A DNA stretch of 64,000 bases from Streptomyces griseiscabiei (lineage in GTDB: Bacteria; Actinomycetota; Actinomycetes; Streptomycetales; Streptomycetaceae), in assembly GCF_020010925.1 (NCBI RefSeq), contig NZ_JAGJBZ010000003.1:1-64000 (forward strand), in the 5' to 3' direction. Below the pieces are notes generated by a model, which had not been told where the DNA came from, made no database searches, and was given only the letters and a program-made list of their open reading frames with translations. The translations under genes and the position numbers were made by a program. Of the stretch, positions 8,737-16,832 are shown in pieces (position 1 is the first letter of the stretch; the number at the start of each line of letters is the position of its first letter).

Positions 8737-10122
8737 TCACCCGGCCGTGGTGCCGACCCTCCTCAGGAACTCCGCGAGCGTGCGCGTGGCCGTGTTGTGC
8801 TCGGTGGCGGCGAAGAGCGGGTCGAGGTGGTTCATGCCCTCGTCGGACGCGTGGACGGCGTACGGGACGCGGGACTCCGCCACGACGCGGCGCGCGCTCT
8901 CCACGACGGTGCCCTTGGAGTAGCTGGTCCCGAAGGCGTAGAGGGGTATGTCGAGGCCGGTGGCGTGCCGCAGGCGCAGTCCGAGGGAGCGGGCCAGGTC
9001 GGTGTCGGCGTAGACGTCGCTGACGTCCAGGTCCACGGAGAGCCGGGCCGGCCAGTACCACTCCCACACCCCGGGCACGGGCCCGGCGTACGCCTCCGCG
9101 ACCCGCCCGATCGGGGTGATCCCGTCGTCGGCCCACCCGCGTACGCCGTCGGCGTCGGCCTCGGCCGCGAGGTGACCGGAGTGGACGCTGATGTCGTTGG
9201 GCCAGCCGAAGCCGGCGTCGACGAAGCTGCCGAGCAGCGCGGCGTTGGTCACCGGGAACGGCACCCGCAGTGCCTCGGGCACCCGGTCCTGGAGGACGGA
9301 CCGGCCCTCGGGGTCGTGGTGGGCGTACCACCCGGCGAGCTGGTACCAGATCTGTGTGCTCTCCGCCCGGCCGCCCAGCCCGACCCCGCTGAGCGTCATG
9401 TCGAGGACCCGCCCGCCGGCGATCGCCGCGAGCCGCTCCCGCACCTCCTCCGGCGAGTCCTGCACCGGCGCCCCGGTCCCCTCGAACGCCCCGCGCACGC
9501 CCCCGTCGAGGACCGCGAGCCCCACGAGGTCCCGGTACCCGGCCCGCCCGCCGAAGTCCCAGGCCGCGTACGCCATCGCGGTGGTCGCGCCCCACGAGTG
9601 CCCGCCGAGCACGACCCGCCGCCGCCCGCCCGCGCGAGCGGCGCGCACGACGCACCGCAGGTCGTCGAGGGTCCGCGTCAGCCCCCACTGCCCGAAGTAC
9701 CCGGCGGCGGAGGGTTCCAGCACCCGGTACCGCCCGTCGAGGTAGTAGCCCGCCGGGTCCCCGCCCTCGAACCCGCTCCGGTCGGCGAGGTTCTCCTCCC
9801 GCCGGTCGACGGCCCACACCTGGATGCCGGGCACGGAGGCCACCAGATCCCGTGCCATCAGCCGGAAGTCGTTGGCAGCGCCGAACATCCCCGGCACCAG
9901 CACCACCACGGTCCCCGCGTCCCGCGGACCCACCTTCAGCACATGCACCCGGTCACTCCCGGCGGGCCCGCCCCCGGCCCCGACCGCGACCGGCACGTAC
10001 ACCTCACCGCCCCGGCCCCCGGCGGCCGAGGCATACCCGCCCCCGGCCCCGATCCCGGCAAGCACCAGCCCACCGCCCAGCCCACCACGCAACACCGCTC
10101 TACGCGCCAGACGCTTCGTCAT
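8737..10122 (-). CDS. Tat-exported alpha/beta hydrolase
   Basis: A 461-residue protein with a twin-arginine signal peptide at residues 5-35 (RRAVLRGGLGGGLVLAGIG) ending near YASAAG. The core is an alpha/beta hydrolase: VVVLVPGMFGAAND, then the nucleophile elbow GGHSWGATT at about residues 172-180, and a likely catalytic histidine in EGMNHLDPLF near the end. It should act outside the membrane on an ester or amide. Substrate unknown. The ATG at 10122 has GGAGACGACCGGAG upstream. It stands alone, convergent with the dienelactone hydrolase and divergent from the TerD-nuclease gene. Confidence 0.85.
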   Translation of the reverse strand: MTKRLARRAVLRGGLGGGLVLAGIGAGGGYASAAGGRGGEVYVPVAVGAGGGPAGSDRVHVLKVGPRDAGTVVVLVPGMFGAANDFRLMARDLVASVPGIQVWAVDRREENLADRSGFEGGDPAGYYLDGRYRVLEPSAAGYFGQWGLTRTLDDLRCVVRAARAGGRRRVVLGGHSWGATTAMAYAAWDFGGRAGYRDLVGLAVLDGGVRGAFEGTGAPVQDSPEEVRERLAAIAGGRVLDMTLSGVGLGGRAESTQIWYQLAGWYAHHDPEGRSVLQDRVPEALRVPFPVTNAALLGSFVDAGFGWPNDISVHSGHLAAEADADGVRGWADDGITPIGRVAEAYAGPVPGVWEWYWPARLSVDLDVSDVYADTDLARSLGLRLRHATGLDIPLYAFGTSYSKGTVVESARRVVAESRVPYAVHASDEGMNHLDPLFAATEHNTATRTLAEFLRRVGTTAG

Positions 10123-10355
10123 CTCCGGTCGTCTCCTTGGAAGTTGGGGGGTAACGACACCGCCCTCAGCTTCCTCCGACCGGCACACGAGCCGATCACC
10201 GGGGCACCGGATCGGACGGTTTCCGATGGATCGGCGTATGTCGGCCCGTGGCGCACTAGAGTTCTGCCTGCGTCGAATGTGCGGCATGTCACACGGGGAG
10301 TGGGTGACGGGCGCAGGGGGCCCGGCATGCCCGTGTGCGGGGATTGGGGGCTTTC

Positions 10356-12494
10356 ATGCACGAGATGACCAAGGGCGCCAACGTCGGGTTGGCGGGACTG
10401 AGCGACAACGTCGACTCGGTGAGTGTGACGCTGGGATGGGCCAGTTCGACCGGTGAGGGCGACGCGGACGTCTCGGTCATGCTGCTGGGCGCACACGGAA
10501 AGGTGCGCGGCGACGGCGACTTCTACTTCTACAACAACCCGGTGGCCGCCGACGGCAGTGTGCAACTCCTGGGCAAGAAGCCGGCCGGGGAGGGCAGCGA
10601 GGACCAGATCGTCTTCGATCTGACGGCGATCCCGGACGACGTCGAGCGCATCGTCGTCGCCGCGAGCCGGTACGAGGACGCGCGCTTCGGCGAACTCGAC
10701 GATCTGCGCGTGACCTTGGCCGACGGCTCCGGCGAGGGGCTCCTCCGGTTCGCGATCGACGACGCCGGTTCGGTGAGCGCGTTCATCTTCGGCGAGCTGT
10801 ACCGGCGCGCGGGCGAGTGGAAGTTCCGGGCCGTGGGCCAGGGCTACGACACCGGACTGGCGGGCCTCGCGACGGACTTCGGCGTCGACATCGACGACGA
10901 CGCCGAGGCGGCCGAGGAGCCGGTGGAGGAGTCGGCCGAGGAGTCGGCCGAGGACGAGGGCGAGCGGGCGGAGTCGGCATCTGCGGCACCCGTGGTCGCG
11001 GTCGCGGCTCCGGCCGTGGAGCGGCAGTCGCCGACGCCGGAGGCCCTCCCCGCACTCCCCGCGCCCAGGCAGCCGGGAGCCGACGCGGAGCCGGCCGGTC
11101 AGAAGGCCCCGCAGGAGGCGGAGCCGGCGGCGGCGGAGCCGAAGAAGGTGTCCACGCGCCCCCGGACCGCCAAGAAGAAGGTCACGCTGCCCAAGGCGGT
11201 GAAGAAGTCCCTCGCGGAGAACGAGTCCTGGAAGGAGGCCCGGCTCTTCCCGGTGTCGGCGCTGAAGAGCGACCGCGACCGGGAGACCCGGGCCACCTCG
11301 GTGCTGCTGTCGGTGATGGCGCAGGTGCCGGAGTTCGGCAGGCGGCTCACCGCCGCGTTCGGGGCGCCGGCGGGCCGTACGGAGACGTTCACCGAGGTCT
11401 CCCTCCCGCACGGCGAGACACCGAGGCGCCCGGACGGTGTGATCCGGGTCGAGCGGGCCGGCAAGCTGTGGACCGCGCTGGTGGAGACCAAGACCAACGG
11501 CAACGCCCTCAAGAGCGAACAGGTGCAGGCGTACATGGACATCGCCGCGCGGCGCGGCTACGAGGCCGTGATCACGCTGTCCAACGACGTCGCGCTGGAG
11601 GGCAGTCCGCTCGTCGACGTCAAGATCGACGGCCGGCGCAAGCACAAGGTGGCCCTCTGGCATCTGTCCTGGGCCGAGGTCGCCCACCAGGCCCAGATGC
11701 TGATCCGGCACGAGGGCGTCGGCAACAGCGCGCATGCCTGGCTGCTCCAGGAACTCCTGCACTACCTCCAGCACGACAACTCCGGCTGCCACGGCTTCCA
11801 GAACATGGGCGCCGCCTGGGTCCCCGTCCGTAACGGCATCGACGACGAGACCCTCTGCCAGGGCGATCCGCGCACCCTGGAGGTCGTCGAGAGCTGGGAG
11901 CGGCTCATCCGGCAGGTCTGTCTGGGGCTCGGCGGTGAACTCGGGCAGAAGGTGCTCCCGGTCCGCCGCGCCAAGCGGGGCACCGACCCCGGGGTCCGGC
12001 GGGCCTTGATGGCCGACGAGCTGTGCCAGCGGGGGACGCTGCGGTCCGAGGTACGCATCGAGGGGACGCCGGGTGTCCTCGCGCTGAGCGCAGATCTGCG
12101 GACGGGCAAGCTGCGGACGTCCATCGAGATCCCCCCGCCCGAGCAGGGCTACCCCCTGAACTGGGCCAAACGCCTGGTCAAGCGGCTGGCCGAGGCCCCG
12201 GCGGACCTCCATGTGGAGACCCTCGTCGAGGGCGGGACCGGCGGCCCCCGGGGCACACTGGAACGGCTGCGCCCCGAACCGGCCGACCTGCTCCCGGCCA
12301 ACGGCGCGCAGATCACCGGGTTCCGGCTGTCCCTGTTCAAGGGCATGGGCAGTACGCGCGGCAACGCCGAGTCCGGGTTCATCCGCAGCGTCGACGACGC
12401 CGTACAGCGGTTCTACGCCTCTGTCGTGGTCCATCTCGACAGTCCGGCTCCGCGCCGGGCGCCCTCGGCGGAGCGGGCCGTCGCCGCCGGCTGA
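10356..12494 (+). CDS. TerD domain joined to a PD-(D/E)XK nuclease-like domain
   Basis: A 712-residue two-part protein. Residues 3-185 are a TerD stress-response domain: MTKGANVGLAGLSDNVDSV, YFYNNPVAADGSV, and acidic calcium-binding-like stretches such as DLTAIPDDVERI. TerD proteins bind calcium and are linked to tellurite, phage and stress resistance. Residues 190-295 are an acidic then Ala/Pro/Lys-rich linker. From about residue 310, the segment RRPDGVI followed by ALVETKTNGNALKSEQVQAY fits the D...ExK core of PD-(D/E)XK nucleases with the following helix. The far C-terminus is unassigned. GGGGATTGGGGG precedes the ATG at 10356; the internal ATG at 10365 is possible. It is convergent with a P450 gene and has no ter operon partners here. 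Confidence 0.8.
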   Translation: MHEMTKGANVGLAGLSDNVDSVSVTLGWASSTGEGDADVSVMLLGAHGKVRGDGDFYFYNNPVAADGSVQLLGKKPAGEGSEDQIVFDLTAIPDDVERIVVAASRYEDARFGELDDLRVTLADGSGEGLLRFAIDDAGSVSAFIFGELYRRAGEWKFRAVGQGYDTGLAGLATDFGVDIDDDAEAAEEPVEESAEESAEDEGERAESASAAPVVAVAAPAVERQSPTPEALPALPAPRQPGADAEPAGQKAPQEAEPAAAEPKKVSTRPRTAKKKVTLPKAVKKSLAENESWKEARLFPVSALKSDRDRETRATSVLLSVMAQVPEFGRRLTAAFGAPAGRTETFTEVSLPHGETPRRPDGVIRVERAGKLWTALVETKTNGNALKSEQVQAYMDIAARRGYEAVITLSNDVALEGSPLVDVKIDGRRKHKVALWHLSWAEVAHQAQMLIRHEGVGNSAHAWLLQELLHYLQHDNSGCHGFQNMGAAWVPVRNGIDDETLCQGDPRTLEVVESWERLIRQVCLGLGGELGQKVLPVRRAKRGTDPGVRRALMADELCQRGTLRSEVRIEGTPGVLALSADLRTGKLRTSIEIPPPEQGYPLNWAKRLVKRLAEAPADLHVETLVEGGTGGPRGTLERLRPEPADLLPANGAQITGFRLSLFKGMGSTRGNAESGFIRSVDDAVQRFYASVVVHLDSPAPRRAPSAERAVAAG

Positions 12495-12519
12495 CCGGTG
12501 TCGCGGTCCCGGCCGGTCA
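12492..12519. terminator. Hairpin over the two convergent stop codons
   Basis: TGACCGG at 12492 and CCGGTCA at 12513 are exact complements. The arms contain the stop codons of the TerD-nuclease gene and the convergent P450 gene. The stem is short (7 bp), so termination strength is uncertain. Confidence 0.4.
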
Positions 12520-13695
12520 CCCGAGGCGGACCGGCAGTTCCGGAAGTCCCCTCAGGAGGGCGCCGGTCCGCCAGGTGAGGTCGGCCGGGGCGGTGGCGAG
12601 GGTGAGGCGGGGGTGGCGTCGCAGGAGGAGACGCAGGGCGATCGTGGCCTCGGTGCGGGCCAGCGGGGCGCCCAGGCAGTGGTGGAGGCCGTGGCCGAAG
12701 GCGAGGTGGGAGTGGGGGCGGCGGGTGAGGTCGAAGCGGTCGGGGTCCGGGAAGTGGGCCGGGTCCCGGGAGGCGGCGGCCAGGGAGATCTGGACGGCGT
12801 CGCCGGGGGAGACACGGGTGCCCGCGAGGACCAGCGGTTCGGCGGCGAAGCGCAACGCGGTGCCGTGGACCGGGGAGTTGTGGCGCAGCGACTCCTCGAC
12901 CGCCGCGCCCGTCAGGGTGAGGTCCGCGCGGAGGGCGGCGAGCTGGTCGGGGTGGGTGAGCAGGCTGTGGACGGTCGCCGAGACGAGGTTGACCGTCGTC
13001 TCGTGGCCGGCGACCAGGATCAGGAAGGCCATGCCGAGGAGTTCCTCGGAGGAGAGGGCCTCGGCGTCCGCCGCCGCGAGTTCGCTGAGCAGGGTGTCGT
13101 CGGGGGCGGCGCGCTTTTGGGCGATCAGGTCGGTGAGGTAGTCCGTGAGGGCCGCCGCGGCGCCCGCCCCCGCCTCCGGCGACGTCGGCATCACCAGCTC
13201 CGTCGACCAGTCGTGGAACACGTCCCGGTCCGGGCCGGGCACGCCCAGAACCTCGCAGATCACCGCCACGGGGAGCGGCAGCGCGTACCCCTTCACCAGG
13301 TCCGCCGTGCCCTCGGCGGGCAGTTCGGCCAGCAGGGCGGTCGCGATCTCCTCGATCCGGGGGCGTAAGGACGCCGTGCGGGCGGGGGTGAAGCGCGCGG
13401 CGACCGAGCCGCGCAGCCGGGTGTGGTGCGGCGGGTCGCTCTGCAGCATGTTCACGCCGATCGCGTGTCCGCCGTCCGTGTCCCAGGCGGAGTGGCGGAT
13501 GTCGCTGCTCAGCCGGGGGTCCGTCAGCGCGGCCCGCGCGGCGTCCCGGCCCACCACCAGCCAGCAGTCACCCGTCTGCGGGATGTGCACCCGGTGGACG
13601 GGTCCCCGCGCGCGCAGCGCCGCGTAGACGGGGTGCGGGTCGGCCGCGAAGTCATGGCCGTCGGGGGCCAGTTCGTCCAGTGTGGGCGCTCGCAT
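12517..13695 (-). CDS. Cytochrome P450
   Basis: A 392-residue soluble bacterial P450 monooxygenase. The heme-cysteine loop is FGHGLHHCLGAPLARTEA near residue 335, the oxygen-binding I-helix is VAGHETTVNL near residue 227, and the ExxR helix is EESLRHNSP near residue 268. ESXR of the K helix is present. The usual PHHTRLRGSV helix C motif is at about residue 88. Electrons would come from a ferredoxin encoded elsewhere or the one at 14.6 kb. It is divergent from a TetR gene, with two matching palindromes between them, so it is likely repressed by that protein. Substrate unknown; sequence style is CYP107-like. Confidence 0.95.
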   Translation of the reverse strand: MRAPTLDELAPDGHDFAADPHPVYAALRARGPVHRVHIPQTGDCWLVVGRDAARAALTDPRLSSDIRHSAWDTDGGHAIGVNMLQSDPPHHTRLRGSVAARFTPARTASLRPRIEEIATALLAELPAEGTADLVKGYALPLPVAVICEVLGVPGPDRDVFHDWSTELVMPTSPEAGAGAAAALTDYLTDLIAQKRAAPDDTLLSELAAADAEALSSEELLGMAFLILVAGHETTVNLVSATVHSLLTHPDQLAALRADLTLTGAAVEESLRHNSPVHGTALRFAAEPLVLAGTRVSPGDAVQISLAAASRDPAHFPDPDRFDLTRRPHSHLAFGHGLHHCLGAPLARTEATIALRLLLRRHPRLTLATAPADLTWRTGALLRGLPELPVRLG

Positions 13696-13753
13696 GACTG
13701 GTCGCCGCCTTTCCGTTCGCGGGTGGATGTGCCCCGAGTGACCTCTGATCTAT

Positions 13754-13771
13754 ATGGGGAGTACTCCCCGT
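13754..13771. promoter_or_regulatory. TetR operator copy 1
   Basis: ATGGGGAGTACTCCCCGT contains the perfect 14-bp palindrome GGGGAGTACTCCCC. It lies between the P450 and TetR genes and matches a second copy at 13816-13833 in arms and spacing. Control of both divergent genes is inferred. Confidence 0.65.
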
Positions 13772-13815
13772 TTAATGCCTCGACGATAGCATCGGGGCTG
13801 TCGGGGGCATCGGCG

Positions 13816-13833
13816 ACGGGGTGCAGTCCCCGT
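13816..13833. promoter_or_regulatory. TetR operator copy 2
   Basis: ACGGGGTGCAGTCCCCGT has the same ACGGGG-6-CCCCGT layout as the copy 62 bp upstream. It lies 18 bases before the TetR ATG, just ahead of its GGAGG ribosome site. Confidence 0.65.
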
Positions 13834-13851
13834 TTCACGCGGAGGATCAGG

Positions 13852-14535
13852 ATGACCGTCGGTGTGGGCCCCGTCACACCGCCGCCACGGCGGCGTGACG
13901 CGCGGCGGAACCGGGAACTGCTGATGGCGGCGGCCCACGAGGTGTTCACCGAGCAGGGGCTCGAAGCGCCGCTGGATGTGATCGCCCGCCGGGCCGGGGT
14001 GGGCAACGCGACGCTCTACCGGCACTTCCCGAGTCGCGCCACGCTCATCGACGCCGTCTTCCACGACCAGCTCGCGGGCACCATGGCCGTCGGGGACCGG
14101 GTCCGCAACGCGCCGGACGCCTGGACCGGGCTGAACGAATACCTCGGCGCGGTCTTCGACACGCTCGCGGCCGACCGGGGCACGAACGATCTCATGACCA
14201 CACACGTCCGGGGCGTCGACGTCCTGGAGGACGTGCACGAGCACAACCGGCGGACCGTGGCCTTCCTGCTGGGGCGCGGCCGTGACGAGGGCACGGTCCG
14301 GGCCGACGTCACCACCGAGGACGTCCTCTTCGCCCTCGCCGCCCTCGGCCGCGCCGTCCCCGCGCTCACCTCCGCCACCACCCCGGACGCCTGGCGCCGC
14401 CCCCTCACCCTCCTCCTCGACAGCCTCCGCCCTCCGGGTCCCCCGACCCCGCCCCTGCCCGGCCCCGCCCTCACCGCCGGCCAACTGGAAGAAGTCCTGG
14501 CGGAGTTGGGGCCGCATCGGGCGGCGCGGGGGTAG
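13852..14535 (+). CDS. TetR-family transcriptional regulator
   Basis: A 227-residue regulator. Its helix-turn-helix lies at about residues 22-68: LLMAAAHEVFTEQGLEAPLD then RRAGVGNATLYRHFPSR. The ATG at 13852 is preceded by GGAGGATCAG, a strong ribosome site. It is divergent from the P450 at 12.5 kb, with two matched palindromes in the gap, so it most likely represses that gene and itself. The C-terminal domain carries a Pro-rich tail. It is convergent with a ferredoxin gene. Inducer unknown. Confidence 0.92.
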   Translation: MTVGVGPVTPPPRRRDARRNRELLMAAAHEVFTEQGLEAPLDVIARRAGVGNATLYRHFPSRATLIDAVFHDQLAGTMAVGDRVRNAPDAWTGLNEYLGAVFDTLAADRGTNDLMTTHVRGVDVLEDVHEHNRRTVAFLLGRGRDEGTVRADVTTEDVLFALAALGRAVPALTSATTPDAWRRPLTLLLDSLRPPGPPTPPLPGPALTAGQLEEVLAELGPHRAARG

Positions 14536-14550
14536 GGGTGCAGGGACGTA

Positions 14551-14568
14551 GGGGGCGGGCCCGCCCCC
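14551..14568. terminator. Bidirectional GC palindrome
   Basis: GGGGGCGGGCCCGCCCCC is a perfect 18-bp palindrome in the 36-base gap between the convergent TetR and ferredoxin genes. It has no loop bases, so a stable hairpin would open 3-4 central bases. Terminator role is inferred from position. Confidence 0.5.
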
Positions 14569-14571
14569 GGC

Positions 14572-14772
14572 TCACCCCTCCGGGTCCACCCCGATCGCCC
14601 CCGCGGGGCAGACCGCCGCCGCCTCGTGGGCGGACGGGTGGCGGGAGGGGGGCGGGGCCGGGTCGAGGAGTACGACGATGCCGTCCTCGTCGCGCTGGTC
14701 GAAGATGTCGGGGGCGACGAGGACGCACTGGCCGGCGCCGCAGCACTTCGTCTCGTCGACGTGGAGCTTCAT
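14572..14772 (-). CDS. 3Fe-4S (P450-type) ferredoxin
   Basis: A 66-residue ferredoxin. Cluster ligands are visible as CCGAGQC (residues 10-16) and CPAGAI near residue 55, with glycine/alanine replacing the second cysteine of a full CxxCxxC set, the pattern of single-[3Fe-4S] ferredoxins that feed bacterial P450s. The downstream SHEAAAVCPAGAI-like end is normal. It starts 22 bases after the stop of the P450 gene on the same strand, so the two form an operon and very likely a redox pair. AAGGG lies upstream of the ATG. Confidence 0.93.
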   Translation of the reverse strand: MKLHVDETKCCGAGQCVLVAPDIFDQRDEDGIVVLLDPAPPPSRHPSAHEAAAVCPAGAIGVDPEG

Positions 14773-14794
14773 GGGGACACGGAACCCTTCGTCG

Positions 14795-16078
14795 TCACCA
14801 GCGGACCGGGACCTCGCGCAGGCCGCCGACGAGGAGGCCTTCGACCTTGCGCAACTCGTCGGCGGGGACGGCGAGTTCGAGGGTGGGGAGCTTGCGGAGG
14901 AGGACCTCCAGGACGACCTGGAGTTCGGTGCGGGCGAGGGCCTGGCCGAGGCAGGAGTGGGGGCCGGCGCCGAAGGTGAGGTGGGGGTTGGGGCTGCGGG
15001 TGAGGTCCATCTCGGCGGGGGCGGCGAAGACACGGTCGTCGCGGTTGGCCGAGGACATCCCGCAGAACACCGTCGTCCCGTCCGGCAGCACCTCCCCGTC
15101 GAGGTCCACGTCCTCGCTCAGATAGCGCCGCATCCCGAAGCCGCCGAGGTTGGCGTCGAAGCGCAGCACCTCCTCCACCGCCGTACGGACGAGGGACGGG
15201 TCCGCGAGCAGCCGCTCCCAGCGGCTCCGGTCGGCCAGCAGCAGCGCCGCCATCTTGCCGATCATGTTCGCGGTGGTCTCGTGACCGGCCACCAGCAACC
15301 CCATGCCGGTGGCGAGGAGTTCGGCCTCCGTGAGCCGCTCGGCCTCCGGCAGCGCCGCGCTCTCCACGATCAGCATGCTGAGCAGATCCTCGCCCGGCGC
15401 GGCCCGCTTGGCGGCGACCAGGGCGGCCATATAGCCCGCGAACTCCTTGAACGCCGCGCCCGTCTCCTCCTTCGAGAACCGGCTGACGTTCAGGAACGCG
15501 TCGGACCAGTGCGAGAAACGGTCCCGGTCCCCGGCCGGCGCGCCCAGCAGATCGCAGATGACGTACACCGGGAGCGGGAAGCCGAGGGCCGCCTTCAGAT
15601 CGGCCGGCTGCCCCCGCTCGGTCATCTCGTCGAGCAGGGACTCGGCGATCCCCGCCATCCCCGGGCGCAGCGCCGCCATGCGTTTCGCGGTGAAGTACCG
15701 GCCGACCTGGCGCCGCCAGCGCAGATGCGGTTCGCCCGTCTCCGGGATCGCCAGCTCGTACTCGGGGGACGCGTCGGCCGCGACACCGCCCGAGCCGTCG
15801 GCGGAGAGCCGCGCGGAGTCCTCCCCGGCGCGGGGGCGGGCGAAGCGCGGGTCGGAGAGGAGGGCGCGGACATCGGCGTAACGGCTCACGAACTTCGCCC
15901 GGTCGCCGCTCGGCAGCTCGACCGTCGCCACCGGGCACCGTGCGCGCAGCCGCTCCCATGCGGCGGGCGGGTCCAGGGGGCCGTCACTGACCATCGGCAG
16001 CCGCACCACCTCGTCGTCCGGGTGTTGCGTCCCGTGTTTCGTGTTCCTCGTGGTTCCGCTCGTCTCGGTCTGGCTCAT
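14795..16078 (-). CDS. Cytochrome P450
   Basis: A 427-residue P450 monooxygenase. Heme-binding loop FGAGPHSCLGQALARTEL near residue 365, I-helix oxygen motif VAGHETTANMIG near residue 262, and ExxR as EEVLRF near residue 303. The style is CYP105/107-like, a group often active on drugs and natural products, but the family cannot be fixed by eye. The ATG at 16078 (MSQTETSGT) has an AGGAG site. The 22 residues upstream in frame overlap the regulatory gap and were left out. It forms an operon with the ferredoxin and is divergent from a MarR gene across a 33-bp palindrome. Confidence 0.95.
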   Translation of the reverse strand: MSQTETSGTTRNTKHGTQHPDDEVVRLPMVSDGPLDPPAAWERLRARCPVATVELPSGDRAKFVSRYADVRALLSDPRFARPRAGEDSARLSADGSGGVAADASPEYELAIPETGEPHLRWRRQVGRYFTAKRMAALRPGMAGIAESLLDEMTERGQPADLKAALGFPLPVYVICDLLGAPAGDRDRFSHWSDAFLNVSRFSKEETGAAFKEFAGYMAALVAAKRAAPGEDLLSMLIVESAALPEAERLTEAELLATGMGLLVAGHETTANMIGKMAALLLADRSRWERLLADPSLVRTAVEEVLRFDANLGGFGMRRYLSEDVDLDGEVLPDGTTVFCGMSSANRDDRVFAAPAEMDLTRSPNPHLTFGAGPHSCLGQALARTELQVVLEVLLRKLPTLELAVPADELRKVEGLLVGGLREVPVRW

Positions 16079-16134
16079 CTCGTCATCTCCTGGTGGGGGG
16101 AAGGGAGGGAGACAGGAATGCACGCTACACAGGT

Positions 16135-16167
16135 AGTGCATCATGCATCAATGGTGCATGATGCACT
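16135..16167. promoter_or_regulatory. 33-bp MarR operator between P450 and marR
   Basis: The arm AGTGCATCATGCATC and the arm GGTGCATGATGCACT are complementary over 15 bp with one mismatch and a 3-nt centre. The site is between two divergent genes. Binding by the adjacent MarR protein is the natural reading. Confidence 0.75.
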
Positions 16168-16258
16168 CTCCGTGCATGGCGCAATTTCGACGTAGGGTGA
16201 AGGCTTCAGTCAGGGGCTCGGTGAGGGGCCCGGAGGTCGGACGGTCAGGAGGAGATCG

Positions 16259-16738
16259 GTGGATGCCCGAGAGGCGGGGGAGCGCATCGAGCGGGAGCTG
16301 CTGATCCTGACGCGGAACCGCGAGACGTCGACGCCGCGCGGCGTCCGCGACGGCGGTGCCCTGGACCGCAGCGCCTATGTGCTGCTCACCCGGCTGGAGG
16401 CCCAAGGGCCCATGTCCATCCCGGACTTCGTGGAGGCGTTCGGGTTCAACGCGTCCACGTTCACCCGGCAGACCTCGGCGCTCCTGCGGGAGGGCCTGGT
16501 GGAGCGGACCCTCGACCCCGACGGGGGAGTGGCCCGCAAGTTCCGCATCACGGAGGAAGGCGCGGCGCGTCTCGTGGCGCAGCGCGAGGAGTTCGTCGAC
16601 GGCCTCACCGGTGTCATCGCCGACTGGCCCGCCGAACGCCTCCGCCGCTTCGTCGCCGACCTGGAGCGGTTCAACACCGATATCGAACGCGTCAGCGGAC
16701 GTTCCTGGCCACGCCCGGTGGCCGCCGACGAGCACTGA
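16259..16738 (+). CDS. MarR-family transcriptional regulator
   Basis: A 159-residue winged-helix regulator. The DNA-binding region is at about residues 40-95: YVLLTRLEAQGPMSIPDFVE, then FNASTFTRQTSALLREGLV, then the wing with DGGVARKFRITEEG. The GTG start has AGGAGG five bases upstream. It is divergent from a P450-ferredoxin operon, and a long palindrome lies between. It probably represses that operon until a small-molecule ligand, perhaps the P450 substrate, binds. It ends before a strong bidirectional hairpin. Confidence 0.92.
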   Translation: MDAREAGERIERELLILTRNRETSTPRGVRDGGALDRSAYVLLTRLEAQGPMSIPDFVEAFGFNASTFTRQTSALLREGLVERTLDPDGGVARKFRITEEGAARLVAQREEFVDGLTGVIADWPAERLRRFVADLERFNTDIERVSGRSWPRPVAADEH

Positions 16739-16774
16739 GGGAGTCCGCGTGCAGGGAGTGCGCGTGACGCGTAA

Positions 16775-16802
16775 GGGCCGGCCGTCGTCAGACGGCCGGC
16801 CC
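16775..16802. terminator. Bidirectional terminator hairpin
   Basis: GGGCCGGCCGTC, loop GTCA, then the exact complement GACGGCCGGCCC followed by TTCT. It lies between convergent genes (marR and the zinc-ribbon membrane gene). Confidence 0.85.
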
Positions 16803-16832
16803 TTCTCGCACGGTCGAGCCGGCGGTCGTACG

